Shown: piece by piece, positions 7,897-16,807 of the stretch
Layout: each line of letters begins with the position of its first letter
Numbering within the stretch: the first letter of the stretch is position 1
NCBI RefSeq assembly: GCF_011174775.1
Contig: NZ_JAANHS010000010.1
Coordinates: forward strand, 57,497-121,496
Reading direction: 5' to 3'
DNA length: 64,000 nucleotides
DNA from: Rhodobacter calidifons
Lineage (GTDB): Bacteria > Pseudomonadota > Alphaproteobacteria > Rhodobacterales > Rhodobacteraceae
Notes under the pieces: generated by a model
What the model was told of the DNA's origin: nothing
What the model saw: only the letters and a program-made list of their open reading frames with translations
The model's database searches: none
Made by a program: the position numbers and the translations under genes

Positions 7897-9789
7897 TCAC
7901 AATGCCCCGACCTGCCGGCTGCCGACCGCATGGTCAAAAAGGCCATGCGTGGTCTTGTCCCAGTAGAAGGGCCGGGTGGCCAGTTCCAGCAGGCCCTTGT
8001 AGGCGGCAAGCGAAGCCAGCGGATGGTAGAGCTTCAGCGTCAGCACCCAGAGCAGGCTGAGCCCGTGGGAGGTGCGACCCAGGCCAAGCGCGCCGACCAG
8101 GATATTGGTTGCCTCGGACAGGAGGAAGATCCCGACAATGGCCCAGATCGCGGCGGCGGGCAGGGCGGCCGCAATCGGGTGCGGAAGGCCGAAGGTCAGG
8201 ATCATGAAGCTCCACAACAGCGGAGCCAGAAGGAACTGCGCGATGGTGCCCAGGAACAGGACCTGAAAGCCCAGAAATCCGCGCGGTCCGAGTTGCCGCC
8301 ACAGCTGCCGGGGCGTGCGCATGTGCACGACCCAGGTCATCATGTAGCCCTTGATCCAGCGCGAGCGCTGCTTGATCCAGGGCAGGGGCCGGCAGTTCGC
8401 CTCTTCCATCGTCACCGTCTCGATCAGCTCGGTCCGGTAGCCATGCCGGGCGAGGCGGATGCCGAGATCGGCGTCCTCGGTCACGTTGTGGGCGTCCCAG
8501 GCGCCGAGACTGTCCAGCACGTCGCGGCGGAAGAACAGCGTGGTGCCGCCCAGCGGCACGACCAGGCCAAGCCGCGCGAGGCCCGGCAGCAGCAGGCGGA
8601 ACCAGCCGGCATATTCGATGGTGAAACAGCGCGACAGCCAGTTGGTGCGGGGATTGTAATAGTCGAGCATCCCCTGAAGGCAGGCGACATCGGGACCGGA
8701 GCGCTGGAACCGGGCCACGACCTTGCGCAGCTGGTCGGGTTCGGGCGCATCCTCGGCGTCGTAGACCCCGATGATCGCCCCGCGCGCATGGTCGAGCGCA
8801 TGGTTCAGCGCGCGCGGCTTGGTCTTGACCTGGCCTTCGGGCACGATCACGACCCGCATCCAGGGCGGCAGTTCCGCCCGGGCCAGCGCATCGAGCGTGA
8901 CGGAATCCTCGGCCTCGACCGCGAGGATCACGTCCAGACGTTCGACAGGATAGTCCAGCCGCGCAAGCCGGCGCACCAGCCGGGGCGCGATGTCACCTTC
9001 GCGGTAGAGCGCCACGATGATCGACACGACCGGCGGGATCGCGTCGCTGACAGGCTCGGCCGCCCGGTCGGGGGCCCGCAGGGTTGCCAGGGTGGCGGCG
9101 ATCTTCAGCACGGTCAGGCAGGCCAGCGAAAAGACGGCGAAGGCCAGGGCGGCAAGGCCGCTGGCGAGAGGCGCCAGCGCAAGGCTGGCAAGGATCACGC
9201 CAAGGCAGGCCATCGCGCGCGGCGAGCGGTGCAGCCGGGGCCAGGACCGGCAGCTTTCGGCCTCTGGCACCCGGGTTTCGGCGGCGCGGGCCAGCTGGTC
9301 GCCGCGCCGGGCATGGATCGCGGCCAGGATCGCCCGGGACGAGGCGATGCCGGCCGCGACGGGACCGAGCCGCGCCTCGAGCATGGGACGGAGGCGGCGA
9401 AACTCCTCGGGTCGGGAGGTGGCGACGATGGTCACATCGCCGACGCGCTGCCAGGGGACAAGACCGTGGCGCAGGCAATCCTGCACGCCGACCGCGTCGA
9501 TCAGCCGGGGATCGGGCAGCGCGCTGTCCAGATCGACGACCCGGATGCCGTGATTGCGGGCATCGACGCCGAGGAGGTCGCGTTCGACGACCAGACCCCG
9601 GGCGCGCAGCACATCGGGCAGGCGACCGGCCTGTCGCCCCCGGTGCGACAGGGCGGCGACCATCTCGTCCGGGGCGACAACGCCTTCGCGCAGGAGAGAG
9701 GCACCGACGGCGAAGGTGCGGCGCGCGGGGCGCTGCGCGGCAGGTGCCGCGTCAGGCTGCAAGACCGTGATCCGTTCGGCGGCACCCAT
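7897..9789 (-). CDS. Membrane GT2 glycosyltransferase with N-terminal type II secretion E-like domain
   Basis: The 630 aa protein has three parts. Residues 25-160 resemble the MshEN/T2SSE N-terminal domain (GASLLREGVVAPDEM, DCLRHGLVPW). A hydrophobic stretch follows near 195-230. A processive-type GT2 domain at about 245-475 carries YDAED, TEDADLG and the QRSRW signature, and three or four C-terminal membrane helices follow. It probably makes or extends a polysaccharide at the inner membrane. No polysaccharide-export or cyclic-di-GMP genes are adjacent. The N-terminal domain can bind cyclic-di-GMP in some relatives, but that is inference here. The 188-base gap on its downstream side shows no gene. 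Confidence 0.85.
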   Translation of the reverse strand: MGAAERITVLQPDAAPAAQRPARRTFAVGASLLREGVVAPDEMVAALSHRGRQAGRLPDVLRARGLVVERDLLGVDARNHGIRVVDLDSALPDPRLIDAVGVQDCLRHGLVPWQRVGDVTIVATSRPEEFRRLRPMLEARLGPVAAGIASSRAILAAIHARRGDQLARAAETRVPEAESCRSWPRLHRSPRAMACLGVILASLALAPLASGLAALAFAVFSLACLTVLKIAATLATLRAPDRAAEPVSDAIPPVVSIIVALYREGDIAPRLVRRLARLDYPVERLDVILAVEAEDSVTLDALARAELPPWMRVVIVPEGQVKTKPRALNHALDHARGAIIGVYDAEDAPEPDQLRKVVARFQRSGPDVACLQGMLDYYNPRTNWLSRCFTIEYAGWFRLLLPGLARLGLVVPLGGTTLFFRRDVLDSLGAWDAHNVTEDADLGIRLARHGYRTELIETVTMEEANCRPLPWIKQRSRWIKGYMMTWVVHMRTPRQLWRQLGPRGFLGFQVLFLGTIAQFLLAPLLWSFMILTFGLPHPIAAALPAAAIWAIVGIFLLSEATNILVGALGLGRTSHGLSLLWVLTLKLYHPLASLAAYKGLLELATRPFYWDKTTHGLFDHAVGSRQVGAL

Positions 9790-9851
9790 GCCCGTTCCCC
9801 CTGTTCCGCAGGTCAGCTTGCGCGCGCGGGGTTAACAGGCGGTTAATGCTT

Positions 9852-11003
9852 TCAGGCGCGGCGCGCCTTCATCGCGTCGGCGAAGCGTTCGAACAGGTAG
9901 AAGCTGTCCTGCGGGCCGGGCGAGGCCTCGGGGTGATACTGGACGGAATAGACCGGCTTGCCCTCGACCGCGATGCCGCAGTTCGTGCCGTCGAAGAGGG
10001 AAACATGCGTTTCCTTCACCCCCTTCGGCAGGGTGTCGGCATCGACGGTGAAGCCGTGGTTCATCGAGGTGATCTCGACCTTGCCGGTGGTCAGGTCCTT
10101 CACCGGATGGTTCGCGCCGTGGTGGCCGTGGTTCATCTTGCGGGTCTTCGCGCCAAGGGCCAGCGCCAGCATCTGGTGGCCAAGGCAGATGCCGAACAGG
10201 GGCAGGTCGCGGTCAAGGACGCCCCGGATCATCGGCACGGCATATTCGCCCGTGGCCGCCGGGTCGCCGGGGCCGTTCGACAGGAACACGCCTTCGGGGT
10301 TCAGGGCCAGCACCTCTTCGGCGGTGGCGGTGGCGGGCAGGACGGTGACCTCGCAGCCGACCGAGGCGAGGCAGCGCAGGATGTTGCGCTTGGCGCCGTA
10401 ATCGACCGCCACGACGCGCAGGCCGGGGCCTTCGCGGCGGGTATAGCCCTGCGGCCAGGCCCAGCGCTTCTCGTCCCAGCGGTAGGATTGCGCGCAGGTC
10501 ACGTCCCTTGCCAGGTCGAGGCCCACCAGCCCCTTCCAGGCGCGGGCGCGGGCCACCAGTTTCTCGATGTCGAAACGGCCTTCGGGGTCATGGGCGAGTG
10601 TCACATGCGGCGCGCCCTGCTGGCGGATCGCGCGGGTCAGACGCCGGGTGTCGATCCCGCCGATCCCGATGCGGCCGACCTTCGACAGCCATTGGGTCAG
10701 TTCCCCCGTGGCGCGCCAGTTCGACGGCTCGGTCGGGTCCCATTTCACCACCATCCCGGCGGCGGCGGGGGTGGCGGTCTCGTCATCCTCGGCGGTCACG
10801 CCGGTATTGCCGATATGGGGGAAGGTGAAGGTCACGACCTGGCCGGCATAGGAGGGGTCGGTCATGATCTCCTGGTAGCCGGTCATCGCGGTGTTGAAGA
10901 CCAGTTCGGCGACCGTCTCGCCGGTGGCGCCGAAGCCCTTGCCGTAGAAGATCGTCCCATCGGCCAGGGCCAGGCAGGCGGTAGCATCGCGCGGCGCGGG
11001 CAT
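9852..11003 (-). CDS. carA: Carbamoyl-phosphate synthase small subunit CarA
   Basis: CarA hydrolyses glutamine and delivers ammonia to CarB for arginine and pyrimidine synthesis. The 383 aa are normal length. It has the N-terminal CPSase_sm_chain domain (NTAMTGYQEIMTDPSYAGQ) and a C-terminal class I GATase with nucleophile Cys in LFGICLGHQML and the triad HPEASPGP. The ATG at 11003 has GGGAGAG seven bases upstream; longer in-frame extensions lack homology. carB is not in the window. Confidence 0.97.
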   Translation of the reverse strand: MPAPRDATACLALADGTIFYGKGFGATGETVAELVFNTAMTGYQEIMTDPSYAGQVVTFTFPHIGNTGVTAEDDETATPAAAGMVVKWDPTEPSNWRATGELTQWLSKVGRIGIGGIDTRRLTRAIRQQGAPHVTLAHDPEGRFDIEKLVARARAWKGLVGLDLARDVTCAQSYRWDEKRWAWPQGYTRREGPGLRVVAVDYGAKRNILRCLASVGCEVTVLPATATAEEVLALNPEGVFLSNGPGDPAATGEYAVPMIRGVLDRDLPLFGICLGHQMLALALGAKTRKMNHGHHGANHPVKDLTTGKVEITSMNHGFTVDADTLPKGVKETHVSLFDGTNCGIAVEGKPVYSVQYHPEASPGPQDSFYLFERFADAMKARRA

Positions 11004-11034
11004 GGAAGACTCTCCCTTTTGGCAAATTGCGCGG

Positions 11035-11063
11035 AAACTAAGGGGTGCAGCGGGCGGGGTCAA
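11035..11063 (-). promoter_or_regulatory. Predicted carA promoter
   Basis: On the minus strand: -35 TTGACC (11058-11063), 17-base spacer, -10 TAGTTT (11035-11040). It is placed about 25 bases before the carA ribosome site, within the carA/yqeY divergent region. Confidence 0.55.
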
Positions 11064-11121
11064 GGGTCGAAGCAAAAAGGAAAAAGCAGCAGATTCAGTG
11101 GCTTGGCAAAATTGCCTGAGG

Positions 11122-11150
11122 TTGCGGTCGGGCCGGGTTCGGGGTATGGT
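11122..11150 (+). promoter_or_regulatory. Predicted yqeY promoter
   Basis: On the plus strand: -35 TTGCGG (11122-11127), 17-base spacer, -10 TATGGT (11145-11150), 36 bases before the yqeY start. Confidence 0.5.
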
Positions 11151-11185
11151 CCAGGACCTGGGGAAACGACCGGAAAGACCGAACC

Positions 11186-11644
11186 ATGCTGTTGCGCGAC
11201 CGTCTGCAGACGGCCCTGAAAGAGGCCATGAAGGCAAAGGAAGCGGACCGCCTGTCCACCCTGCGCCTGATCAATGCCGCCATCAAGGACCGCGAGATCG
11301 CCATCCGGGGTGAATCCGATGCGGGCGAGGTGGGCGAGGCCGAGATCCTTCAGATCATGGGCAAGATGGTGAAGCAGCGCCAGGAATCGGCGCGCGCCTA
11401 TGAAGAGGGCGGGCGGCTGGAACTGGCGGAGAAGGAACTGGCCGAAATCGCCGTGATCCAGGAGTTCCTGCCGCGTCAGATGGATGAGGGCGAGATCGCG
11501 GCGGCGGTCGAGGCGGCGGTGGCCGAGACCGGGGCAACCAGCATCCGCGATGTGGGCAAGGTGATGGCGGCGCTGAAGGCGAAATACACCGGGCAGATGG
11601 ATTTCGGCGCGGTGGGTGCGCTGGTCAAGGCGCGGCTGGGGTAG
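11186..11644 (+). CDS. yqeY: GatB/YqeY domain protein
   Basis: This 152 aa helical protein matches the YqeY family throughout (LKEAMKAKEADRLSTLRLINAAIKD, then EKELAEIAVIQEFLPRQMDE). The domain equals the tail of GatB in amidotransferases and probably contacts tRNA, but the function of stand-alone copies is not settled. It is divergent from carA, an arrangement often seen in alphaproteobacteria. It ends with TAG, which matters for judging the two in-frame TAG codons elsewhere in the window. Confidence 0.93.
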   Translation: MLLRDRLQTALKEAMKAKEADRLSTLRLINAAIKDREIAIRGESDAGEVGEAEILQIMGKMVKQRQESARAYEEGGRLELAEKELAEIAVIQEFLPRQMDEGEIAAAVEAAVAETGATSIRDVGKVMAALKAKYTGQMDFGAVGALVKARLG

Positions 11645-11695
11645 CGCGGGGCGCCCGAGTCAGGCTTGATCCAGATTGCGACTTCTGGCGGAATG

Positions 11696-11725
11696 AAAGG
11701 CGCGGCGGTTTCGCTGCGCCCTTTT
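11696..11725 (+). terminator. Rho-independent terminator after yqeY
   Basis: Stem GGCGCGGCG (11699-11707), loop GTTT, CGCTGCGCC (11712-11720) with one G-U pair, then CTTTT. Confidence 0.7.
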
Positions 11726-11757
11726 CATTGTCTCACCGATTTTCAGGAGGATTTGAC

Positions 11758-12045
11758 ATGATTTCCTGGCTTTTCACGGCGACTCTCGGTCTGAGTGTTG
11801 CCAGCTTTGTTGTCTTCGTGCTGAGTGCATGGTGGGCCTACAGGCTGGCGCGCGTCGCAGCAGCGGCGGGCGGCGGCGCCACGTTCGAGGCCGCCGGAAC
11901 CGACTTCCCGGACCTGGCGAAACTTGCGGAAGCCTTTGCCAAGGCCGGCACCCCCGCCACGGCGGCGGCCTTGTCGATCTTCGTCATGTTCGTGGCGCTC
12001 CTGGTCGCCGGGGTGGTCGAGCTTTCCGTGGACACCAAGCCATGA
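11758..12045 (+). CDS. Small two-helix membrane protein, unknown function
   Basis: The 95 aa have two hydrophobic helices, about residues 4-28 (WLFTATLGLSVASFVVFVLSAW) and 68-90 (ALSIFVMFVALLVAGVVEL). They flank a short alanine-rich linker. The ATG at 11758 is preceded by an excellent AGGAGGA site; an in-frame ATG 30 bases earlier has none. I do not recognise the family. It stands alone between the yqeY terminator and the convergent DUF2244 gene. Confidence 0.7.
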   Translation: MISWLFTATLGLSVASFVVFVLSAWWAYRLARVAAAAGGGATFEAAGTDFPDLAKLAEAFAKAGTPATAAALSIFVMFVALLVAGVVELSVDTKP

Positions 12046-12073
12046 GCCGAGGTTGCCGCAAGCGAATAGCCCG

Positions 12074-12583
12074 TCAGCCTTGCCCTGACGGCGGGCCAGA
12101 GCGCAGCCGGTGCAGGCGGGTTTCCAGCTCGTCCTTCAGCGCAACCCTCTCGTCCTCGGACAGGAAGGGGCCGAGTTCCACCTCGCGCCCTTCGCCCTTC
12201 AGCGTCAGGTAGCGCGGCACCGGGCCGCCGGTTTCGTGCAGGGTGACGCGCAGCCAGTAGGGATTGGCCTCCCAGTCCTGACGGCGGCCCTTCGGCCCGT
12301 GGCGCGTCAGGGTGATCCGGTCAGGCGACAGGCGCAGGTCCTCGAGGATGTCGCGGTCGCGCCCGTTCTTGCGCAGCGCGAACCAGATCGCCCAGATCGC
12401 CCCCAGAAGGAACGGCAGCAGCGCCCAGAGCACCGGGCTGCCCAGGATGCCGAGCAGCGGCACGGCGATCAGGGCCGAGGTCGCGCCGATGAACCAGACG
12501 AAACCGCGCTGGGTCAGCGAGCGGTGCGGCCAGAGGTGGAGCCGGTCCTGTCCGTCCTCGGGGGGAAGCCATTCGTAGGGCAT
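12074..12583 (-). CDS. DUF2244 domain protein
   Basis: The 169 aa protein has two membrane helices near residues 28-45 and 50-68 (GATSALIAVPLLGILG, LWALLPFLLGAIWAIWFAL). A C-terminal soluble part follows (RDRDILEDLRLSPDRITLTRHGP, WEANPYWLRVTLHETG). This is the layout of DUF2244. Members often sit near cytochrome oxidase genes in alphaproteobacteria, as here (ctaD is 1 kb away on the same strand), but their role is unknown. The upstream hydrolase gene is 14 bases away, so the two are probably co-transcribed. Confidence 0.85.
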   Translation of the reverse strand: MPYEWLPPEDGQDRLHLWPHRSLTQRGFVWFIGATSALIAVPLLGILGSPVLWALLPFLLGAIWAIWFALRKNGRDRDILEDLRLSPDRITLTRHGPKGRRQDWEANPYWLRVTLHETGGPVPRYLTLKGEGREVELGPFLSEDERVALKDELETRLHRLRSGPPSGQG

Positions 12584-12597
12584 CGGCGGGCGTCGCG

Positions 12598-13548
12598 TCA
12601 GGGGGCAATGCGGTTGAGAAAATCGCCGAAGGCGGCGCGGTAGGCGGCGGGATCCTCGGCGTAGGAGCCGAGGTGATCGGCGCCGGTCCACAGCGATACG
12701 GTCGGGGCGCTGCGGCTGGCGGCCAGGCTCTGGCTGGGCCCGATGGGCACGATGCGGTCGCCCGCGCCATGGGCGATGAACAGCGGGCCAGCGAAACCCT
12801 GGTAGACCGCCGCCACCTCGGCCCTGGCCAGGGGCAGCGGGGACATGAACGGCAGCATCTGCCTGGCGGTCCAGGCGATGAGGCCGGGCAGGGGCTTTTC
12901 GCCCTGGGCGGCGAGGTGGCCGATCACCGCAGCAAAGCTGATCGCCGGGCTGTCCAGCGCCACGGCGCTGACGCGGGATGCCAGCGGGCTTTGGTGCAGG
13001 AACTGGCCCAGGATCGCGCCGCCCATCGATTCGGCGGCGACCAGCACCCGGTCGCTGTCGCCGGGGGCAAGATAGGCCACCGCCGCCTCGAGGTCGGGCC
13101 ATTCGGTCAGGCCGAAGCCATAGGTTGCCCCAGGCGCAGGCGGGGCGTCGGTGTCGTTGCGGTAGCTGATGAGCAGGACGGACCAGCCGGCCTCGTGCAG
13201 GAGGCTGAGGGCGCGGTAGCCATCCTCGCGCGCCCCGGCGATGCCGTGGACATAGATTGCCCGGCCCGCTTCCTGCCCGGCGGCGGGGACCAGCCAGGCC
13301 TCGCTTGGGCCAAGCGGCGTGGTCAGGGTGACGGTCTGGAACGGCAGCGCCAGCGCGGTTGCGGGATCGCCGCGATAGCCCAGCGCCAGGGGGTCGGTCG
13401 GCGGGGTGGCAGTGGCCAGAACCGCGGCAATCGGGCCGACCTTCAGAAGACCTGCGGCGGCATGGGCGAGGAAGTAGCCCGCGATGCCGACATAGCCCGC
13501 GAAGGCCACGACCGCGAGCACGCCGATGAATACCAGAACACGCATCAT
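12598..13548 (-). CDS. Membrane-anchored alpha/beta hydrolase
   Basis: The 316 aa protein begins with one N-terminal hydrophobic helix (residues 3-25), so the domain probably lies in the periplasm. It has an alpha/beta hydrolase core: oxyanion-region YVHGIAGAREDG, nucleophile elbow AAESMGGAIL, acid in HGAGDRIVP and His in GADHLGSY. The substrate is unknown. Tandem ATG codons at 13548 and 13545 could start it, with GGGAAG just before. It begins directly after the ctaD terminator, so it needs its own promoter or read-through. Confidence 0.85.
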   Translation of the reverse strand: MMRVLVFIGVLAVVAFAGYVGIAGYFLAHAAAGLLKVGPIAAVLATATPPTDPLALGYRGDPATALALPFQTVTLTTPLGPSEAWLVPAAGQEAGRAIYVHGIAGAREDGYRALSLLHEAGWSVLLISYRNDTDAPPAPGATYGFGLTEWPDLEAAVAYLAPGDSDRVLVAAESMGGAILGQFLHQSPLASRVSAVALDSPAISFAAVIGHLAAQGEKPLPGLIAWTARQMLPFMSPLPLARAEVAAVYQGFAGPLFIAHGAGDRIVPIGPSQSLAASRSAPTVSLWTGADHLGSYAEDPAAYRAAFGDFLNRIAP

Positions 13549-13564
13549 GGTCTTCCCATCGAAT

Positions 13565-13600
13565 GGAAAAGGCCCCGGGCAGGTGCAGCCCGGAGCCTTC
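13565..13600 (-). terminator. Rho-independent terminator of ctaD
   Basis: Read on the minus strand: stem 13588-13599 pairs with 13569-13580 (12 bp with one mismatch, 7-base loop), followed by TTTT at 13567-13570. It is 17 bases beyond the ctaD stop. Confidence 0.8.
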
Positions 13601-13616
13601 GGTTCAGTTCTGGCGA

Positions 13617-15296
13617 CTAGTGCGCGAGGCTCTTGTCCCAGTCGGACGGCTTGGGCAGCTGCTCGAACGTGTGTTCGGGCGGCGGCGAGGGCAGGGTCCA
13701 TTCCAGGGTGTCGGCGTATTCGTTCCAGTAGTTGTTCTCGGTCACGCGGCGGCCCCACATCAGGGTGTAGAACACCACGCCGATGAAGAACACGAAGGAG
13801 GCGAACGAGATGAACGCACCGACCGAGGAGAACCAGTTCCAGTAGGCGAAGGCCTCCGGGTAGTCGATGTAGCGGCGCGGCATGCCCTGGCGGCCCAGGA
13901 AGTGCTGGGGGAAGAAGGTCAGGTTCGAGCCGACGAACATCATCCAGAAATGCAGCTTGCCCGCCCATTCCGGATACTGCCGGCCCGACATCTTGCCGAT
14001 CCAGTAATAGATCCCGGCGAAGATCCCGAAGACGGCCCCCAGCGACATCACATAGTGGAAGTGGGCCACCACATAGTAGGTGTCGTGATAGGCGCGGTCC
14101 ACCGGGGCCTGGGACAGGACGATGCCCGTGACGCCGCCGACGGTGAACAGGAAGAGGAAGCCGAAGGCCCAGAGCATCGGGGTCTTGAACTCGACCGAAC
14201 CGCCCCAGATCGTCGCGATCCAGGAGAAGATCTTCACGCCCGTCGGCACCGCGATGACCATTGTTGCCAGCATGAAGTAGGACTGCTGGGTCAGGCTCAT
14301 CCCGGCGGTGTACATGTGGTGCGCCCAGACGACGAAGCCCAGGACGCCGATCGCCACCATGGCATAGACCATCGGCAGGTAGCCGAAGATCGGCTTGCGG
14401 GCGAAGGTCGCAATGACATGGCTGATGATGCCGAAGGCGGGGATGATGATGATGTAGACTTCCGGGTGGCCGAAGAACCACAGGATGTGCTGGTAGAGGA
14501 TCGGGTCACCGCCGCCGGAGGGCGAGAAGAAGGTGGTGCCGAAGTTCCGGTCGGTCAGCAGCATGGTGATGGCACCGGCCAGCACCGGCAGGGCCAGAAG
14601 GATCAGCCAGGCGGTGACGAAGATCGACCAGGCGAAGAGCGGCACCTTGTGCAGGGTCATGCCAGGCGCACGCATGTTCAGGAAGGTGGTGATGATGTTG
14701 ATCGCGCCCACGATCGACGAGGCGCCCGAGAGGTGGACGGCAAAGATCGCCAGGTCCATCGCATAGCCGCCCTCGGCGGTGGTGGTCAGCGGCGGGTACA
14801 TGACCCAGCCGACGCCCGAACCCGGCCCCAGATCACCGCCGCCGCCCGGCGCCAGCATCGAGGCCACGCCGAGCGAGGTCCCGGCGACAAAGAGCCAGTA
14901 GGACAGGTTGTTCATCCGGGGGAAGGCCATGTCCGGCGCGCCGATCATCAGCGGCATGAAATAGTTGCCGAAGCCGCCGAACAGGGCCGGGATGACGACG
15001 AAGAACATCATCAGCACGCCGTGATAGGTGATCATCACGTTCCACAGATGCCCGTTCGGGGTGCAGGTCGCCGCGGCATCGGCCACGAAGCGTGCGCCTT
15101 CCTGGCACATGTACTGCACGCCCGGCTCCATCAGCTCCATCCGCATGTAGACGGTGAAGATGACCGAGATCAGGCCGACGAGACCGCCGGTGAACAGGTA
15201 GAGGATCCCGATGTCCTTGTGGTTGGTCGACATGAACCAGCGGGTGAAGAACCCGGGTCCGTGGTGTTCGTGGCCATGGATGGCTGCGTCTGCCAT
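13617..15296 (-). CDS. ctaD: Cytochrome c oxidase (aa3) subunit I
   Basis: This is the catalytic subunit of aa3 oxidase: 559 aa and 12 membrane helices. It carries heme a/a3 and CuB ligands in [25 protein letters not shown] and VVAHFHYVM, and the K-channel lysine in TGVKIFSW. The C-terminus [15 protein letters not shown] is typical of alphaproteobacteria. The ATG at 15296 has GGAGGA upstream; a longer frame does not. It lies apart from subunits II and III, next to cycA, an order known from Paracoccus. Confidence 0.98.
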   Translation of the reverse strand: MADAAIHGHEHHGPGFFTRWFMSTNHKDIGILYLFTGGLVGLISVIFTVYMRMELMEPGVQYMCQEGARFVADAAATCTPNGHLWNVMITYHGVLMMFFVVIPALFGGFGNYFMPLMIGAPDMAFPRMNNLSYWLFVAGTSLGVASMLAPGGGGDLGPGSGVGWVMYPPLTTTAEGGYAMDLAIFAVHLSGASSIVGAINIITTFLNMRAPGMTLHKVPLFAWSIFVTAWLILLALPVLAGAITMLLTDRNFGTTFFSPSGGGDPILYQHILWFFGHPEVYIIIIPAFGIISHVIATFARKPIFGYLPMVYAMVAIGVLGFVVWAHHMYTAGMSLTQQSYFMLATMVIAVPTGVKIFSWIATIWGGSVEFKTPMLWAFGFLFLFTVGGVTGIVLSQAPVDRAYHDTYYVVAHFHYVMSLGAVFGIFAGIYYWIGKMSGRQYPEWAGKLHFWMMFVGSNLTFFPQHFLGRQGMPRRYIDYPEAFAYWNWFSSVGAFISFASFVFFIGVVFYTLMWGRRVTENNYWNEYADTLEWTLPSPPPEHTFEQLPKPSDWDKSLAH

Positions 15297-15482
15297 TGGC
15301 GTCCTCCGCTTTGTTCGTTCCGATGTTCCGTTTGCCACCCGCGAAAGGAGGCCCGGTTCCCTTGTGCCTTGTCTTTAGCCGCAGGTCGTAACGCTCGCAA
15401 TGCACGACTTTGCCGCAGGGGGCAGAAACTGCGGGGAAAATGCAAAGGGCGCTGCCCGTGCAGGGAACCGCGCCCGGCAATG

Positions 15483-15513
15483 CCTGTCGCCGGACCGGAG
15501 GCCGGACGACAGG
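15483..15513 (-). other. Stem-loop in the cycA-ctaD intergenic region
   Basis: CCTGTCG (15483-15489) pairs with CGACAGG (15507-15513), extended by CGG/CCG with a bulge. There is no U-run, so it is more likely an mRNA-stabilising or partial attenuation structure after cycA than a full terminator. The rest of the 240-base gap shows only the ctaD ribosome site. Confidence 0.5.
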
Positions 15514-15536
15514 GCCGCTATCTGCTGTGCTGGGAT

Positions 15537-15947
15537 CTACTGCGCGACCGAGGCCAGATAGGCCGCGACATCCTCGCCGCCGGAGGCCAGCTTGAACGAC
15601 ATCTTCGACTTCGCCGCATTGTCGCCCAGCGCGGACTTCAGATAGGCCGCCGGATCGGCGGTATAGGCGGCAAAGCTGGCCTCGTCCCAGACGGCACCCG
15701 TCGCCCCCAGTGCCGCAAGCGACTCGCCATACTTGAAGTCCGGGTCCGAGGCGATGCGACGGCCGATGACGCCATAGAGATTCGGGCCGGTGCGGCCGCC
15801 CCTCTGGATCTCGGTCCCGTCGGGGGCGATCACGGAATGGCAGGCCTTGCACTTCTTGAACGCGGCTTCGCCGGCAGCCGGATCGCCCGCAAGCGCCGGG
15901 GCGGCCATGGCAGTGGCGGCTACGGCAAGAAGGATGAACGTCTTCAT
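15537..15947 (-). CDS. cycA: Cytochrome c2/c550, soluble electron carrier
   Basis: The 136 aa precursor has a Sec signal peptide (residues 1-20, ending APALAG). A class I cytochrome c domain follows, with heme motif CKACHS near 41-46 and axial Met in KSKMSFKL. It carries electrons in the periplasm from the bc1 complex to oxidases or reaction centres. It lies upstream of ctaD on the same strand, like c550 and aa3 subunit I in Paracoccus. The ATG at 15947 follows GAGGAC; a frame extension of 9 codons has no signal-peptide character. Confidence 0.93.
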   Translation of the reverse strand: MKTFILLAVAATAMAAPALAGDPAAGEAAFKKCKACHSVIAPDGTEIQRGGRTGPNLYGVIGRRIASDPDFKYGESLAALGATGAVWDEASFAAYTADPAAYLKSALGDNAAKSKMSFKLASGGEDVAAYLASVAQ

Positions 15948-16037
15948 GATGTCCTCGTGCTGAACGGGGCGCAACGCGGCGCTCCTACAGGCGGAACATG
16001 GGGGAGGGGGGCGTTGATATGCAATAGCATCTTGGTG

Positions 16038-16709
16038 CTATGCGACATCTTGCGCGGCGCAGCTGCGCCGGAAGGCCCGTTCGAAGGTGGACATCAACGC
16101 CGCGTCGAGGTCGGCCATCGTCACCGGCAGGCCGAGGTCCACCAGACTGGTCACCCCATGGTCGCGGATGCCGCAGGGGACGATGCCGTCGAAATGCGAC
16201 AGGTCGGGTTCCACGTTGATCGAGATGCCGTGAAAGCTGACCCAGCGGCGCAGCTTGATGCCGATGGCGGCGATCTTGTCTTCGGTCGGGCGGCCATCGG
16301 GGCCGGGACGGTCGGGGCGGCTCACCCAGACGCCGACGCGGCCCTCGCGGATCTCGCCCCTGACGTTGAACTCGGCCAGGGTGTCGATCACCCAGCGTTC
16401 GAGATCGCGGACAAAGCAGCGCACGTCGCCGCCGCGCGCCTTGACGTCCAGCATGCAGTAGATCACCCGCTGGCCCGGACCGTGATAGGTGTACTGGCCG
16501 CCGCGCCCGACGGGATAGACGGGGAAACGGTGCGGATCGACCAGATCGGCCGCCCTGGCCGAAGTGCCGGCGGTGTACAGCGGCGGATGTTCCAGAAGCC
16601 AGATCGCCTCGCCCGCGCGGCCCTCGTTCATGGCGGCGACATGGGCCTCCATCGCGGCGAGGGTTTCGGGGTAGGGGGCGAGCCCGGGGATATGGGTCCA
16701 GTCGACCAA
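16038..16709 (-). CDS. lipB: Octanoyl-ACP:protein octanoyltransferase LipB
   Basis: LipB moves octanoate from ACP to lipoyl domains, the first step of lipoic acid synthesis. The 223 aa cover the whole domain: [13 protein letters not shown], the catalytic lysine in [10 protein letters not shown] and the nucleophile Cys in [14 protein letters not shown]. The start is TTG at 16709: a stop codon lies two codons upstream and the next ATG would delete conserved N-terminal residues ([14 protein letters not shown]). A small 6-bp hairpin (16024-16041) overlaps its stop. Confidence 0.94.
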   Translation of the reverse strand: MVDWTHIPGLAPYPETLAAMEAHVAAMNEGRAGEAIWLLEHPPLYTAGTSARAADLVDPHRFPVYPVGRGGQYTYHGPGQRVIYCMLDVKARGGDVRCFVRDLERWVIDTLAEFNVRGEIREGRVGVWVSRPDRPGPDGRPTEDKIAAIGIKLRRWVSFHGISINVEPDLSHFDGIVPCGIRDHGVTSLVDLGLPVTMADLDAALMSTFERAFRRSCAAQDVA

Positions 16710-16807
16710 GTGTCAAAACCTTGCCGCAATTGCCGTGAAATCCTGACTTCTCTTATGCCGAAGCCATGGTAGGCTGAAAGCAGAAAACTTTATATTGAGG
16801 TGATGTG

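Noticed and set aside
16024..16041. Possible FNR-type site near the cycA/lipB junction (TTGATATGCAA)
   Set aside because: The spacing does not fit TTGAT-N4-ATCAA; the palindrome here is better explained as a small hairpin at the lipB stop.
13563..16772. A 1069-codon open frame on the plus strand, antisense to ctaD, cycA and lipB
   Set aside because: It is a shadow of strong minus-strand genes in high-GC DNA: charged low-complexity translation, no domain, no ribosome site. The same applies to long antisense frames at 7645-9846, 34582-37224, 32205-33353 and 59345-61768.
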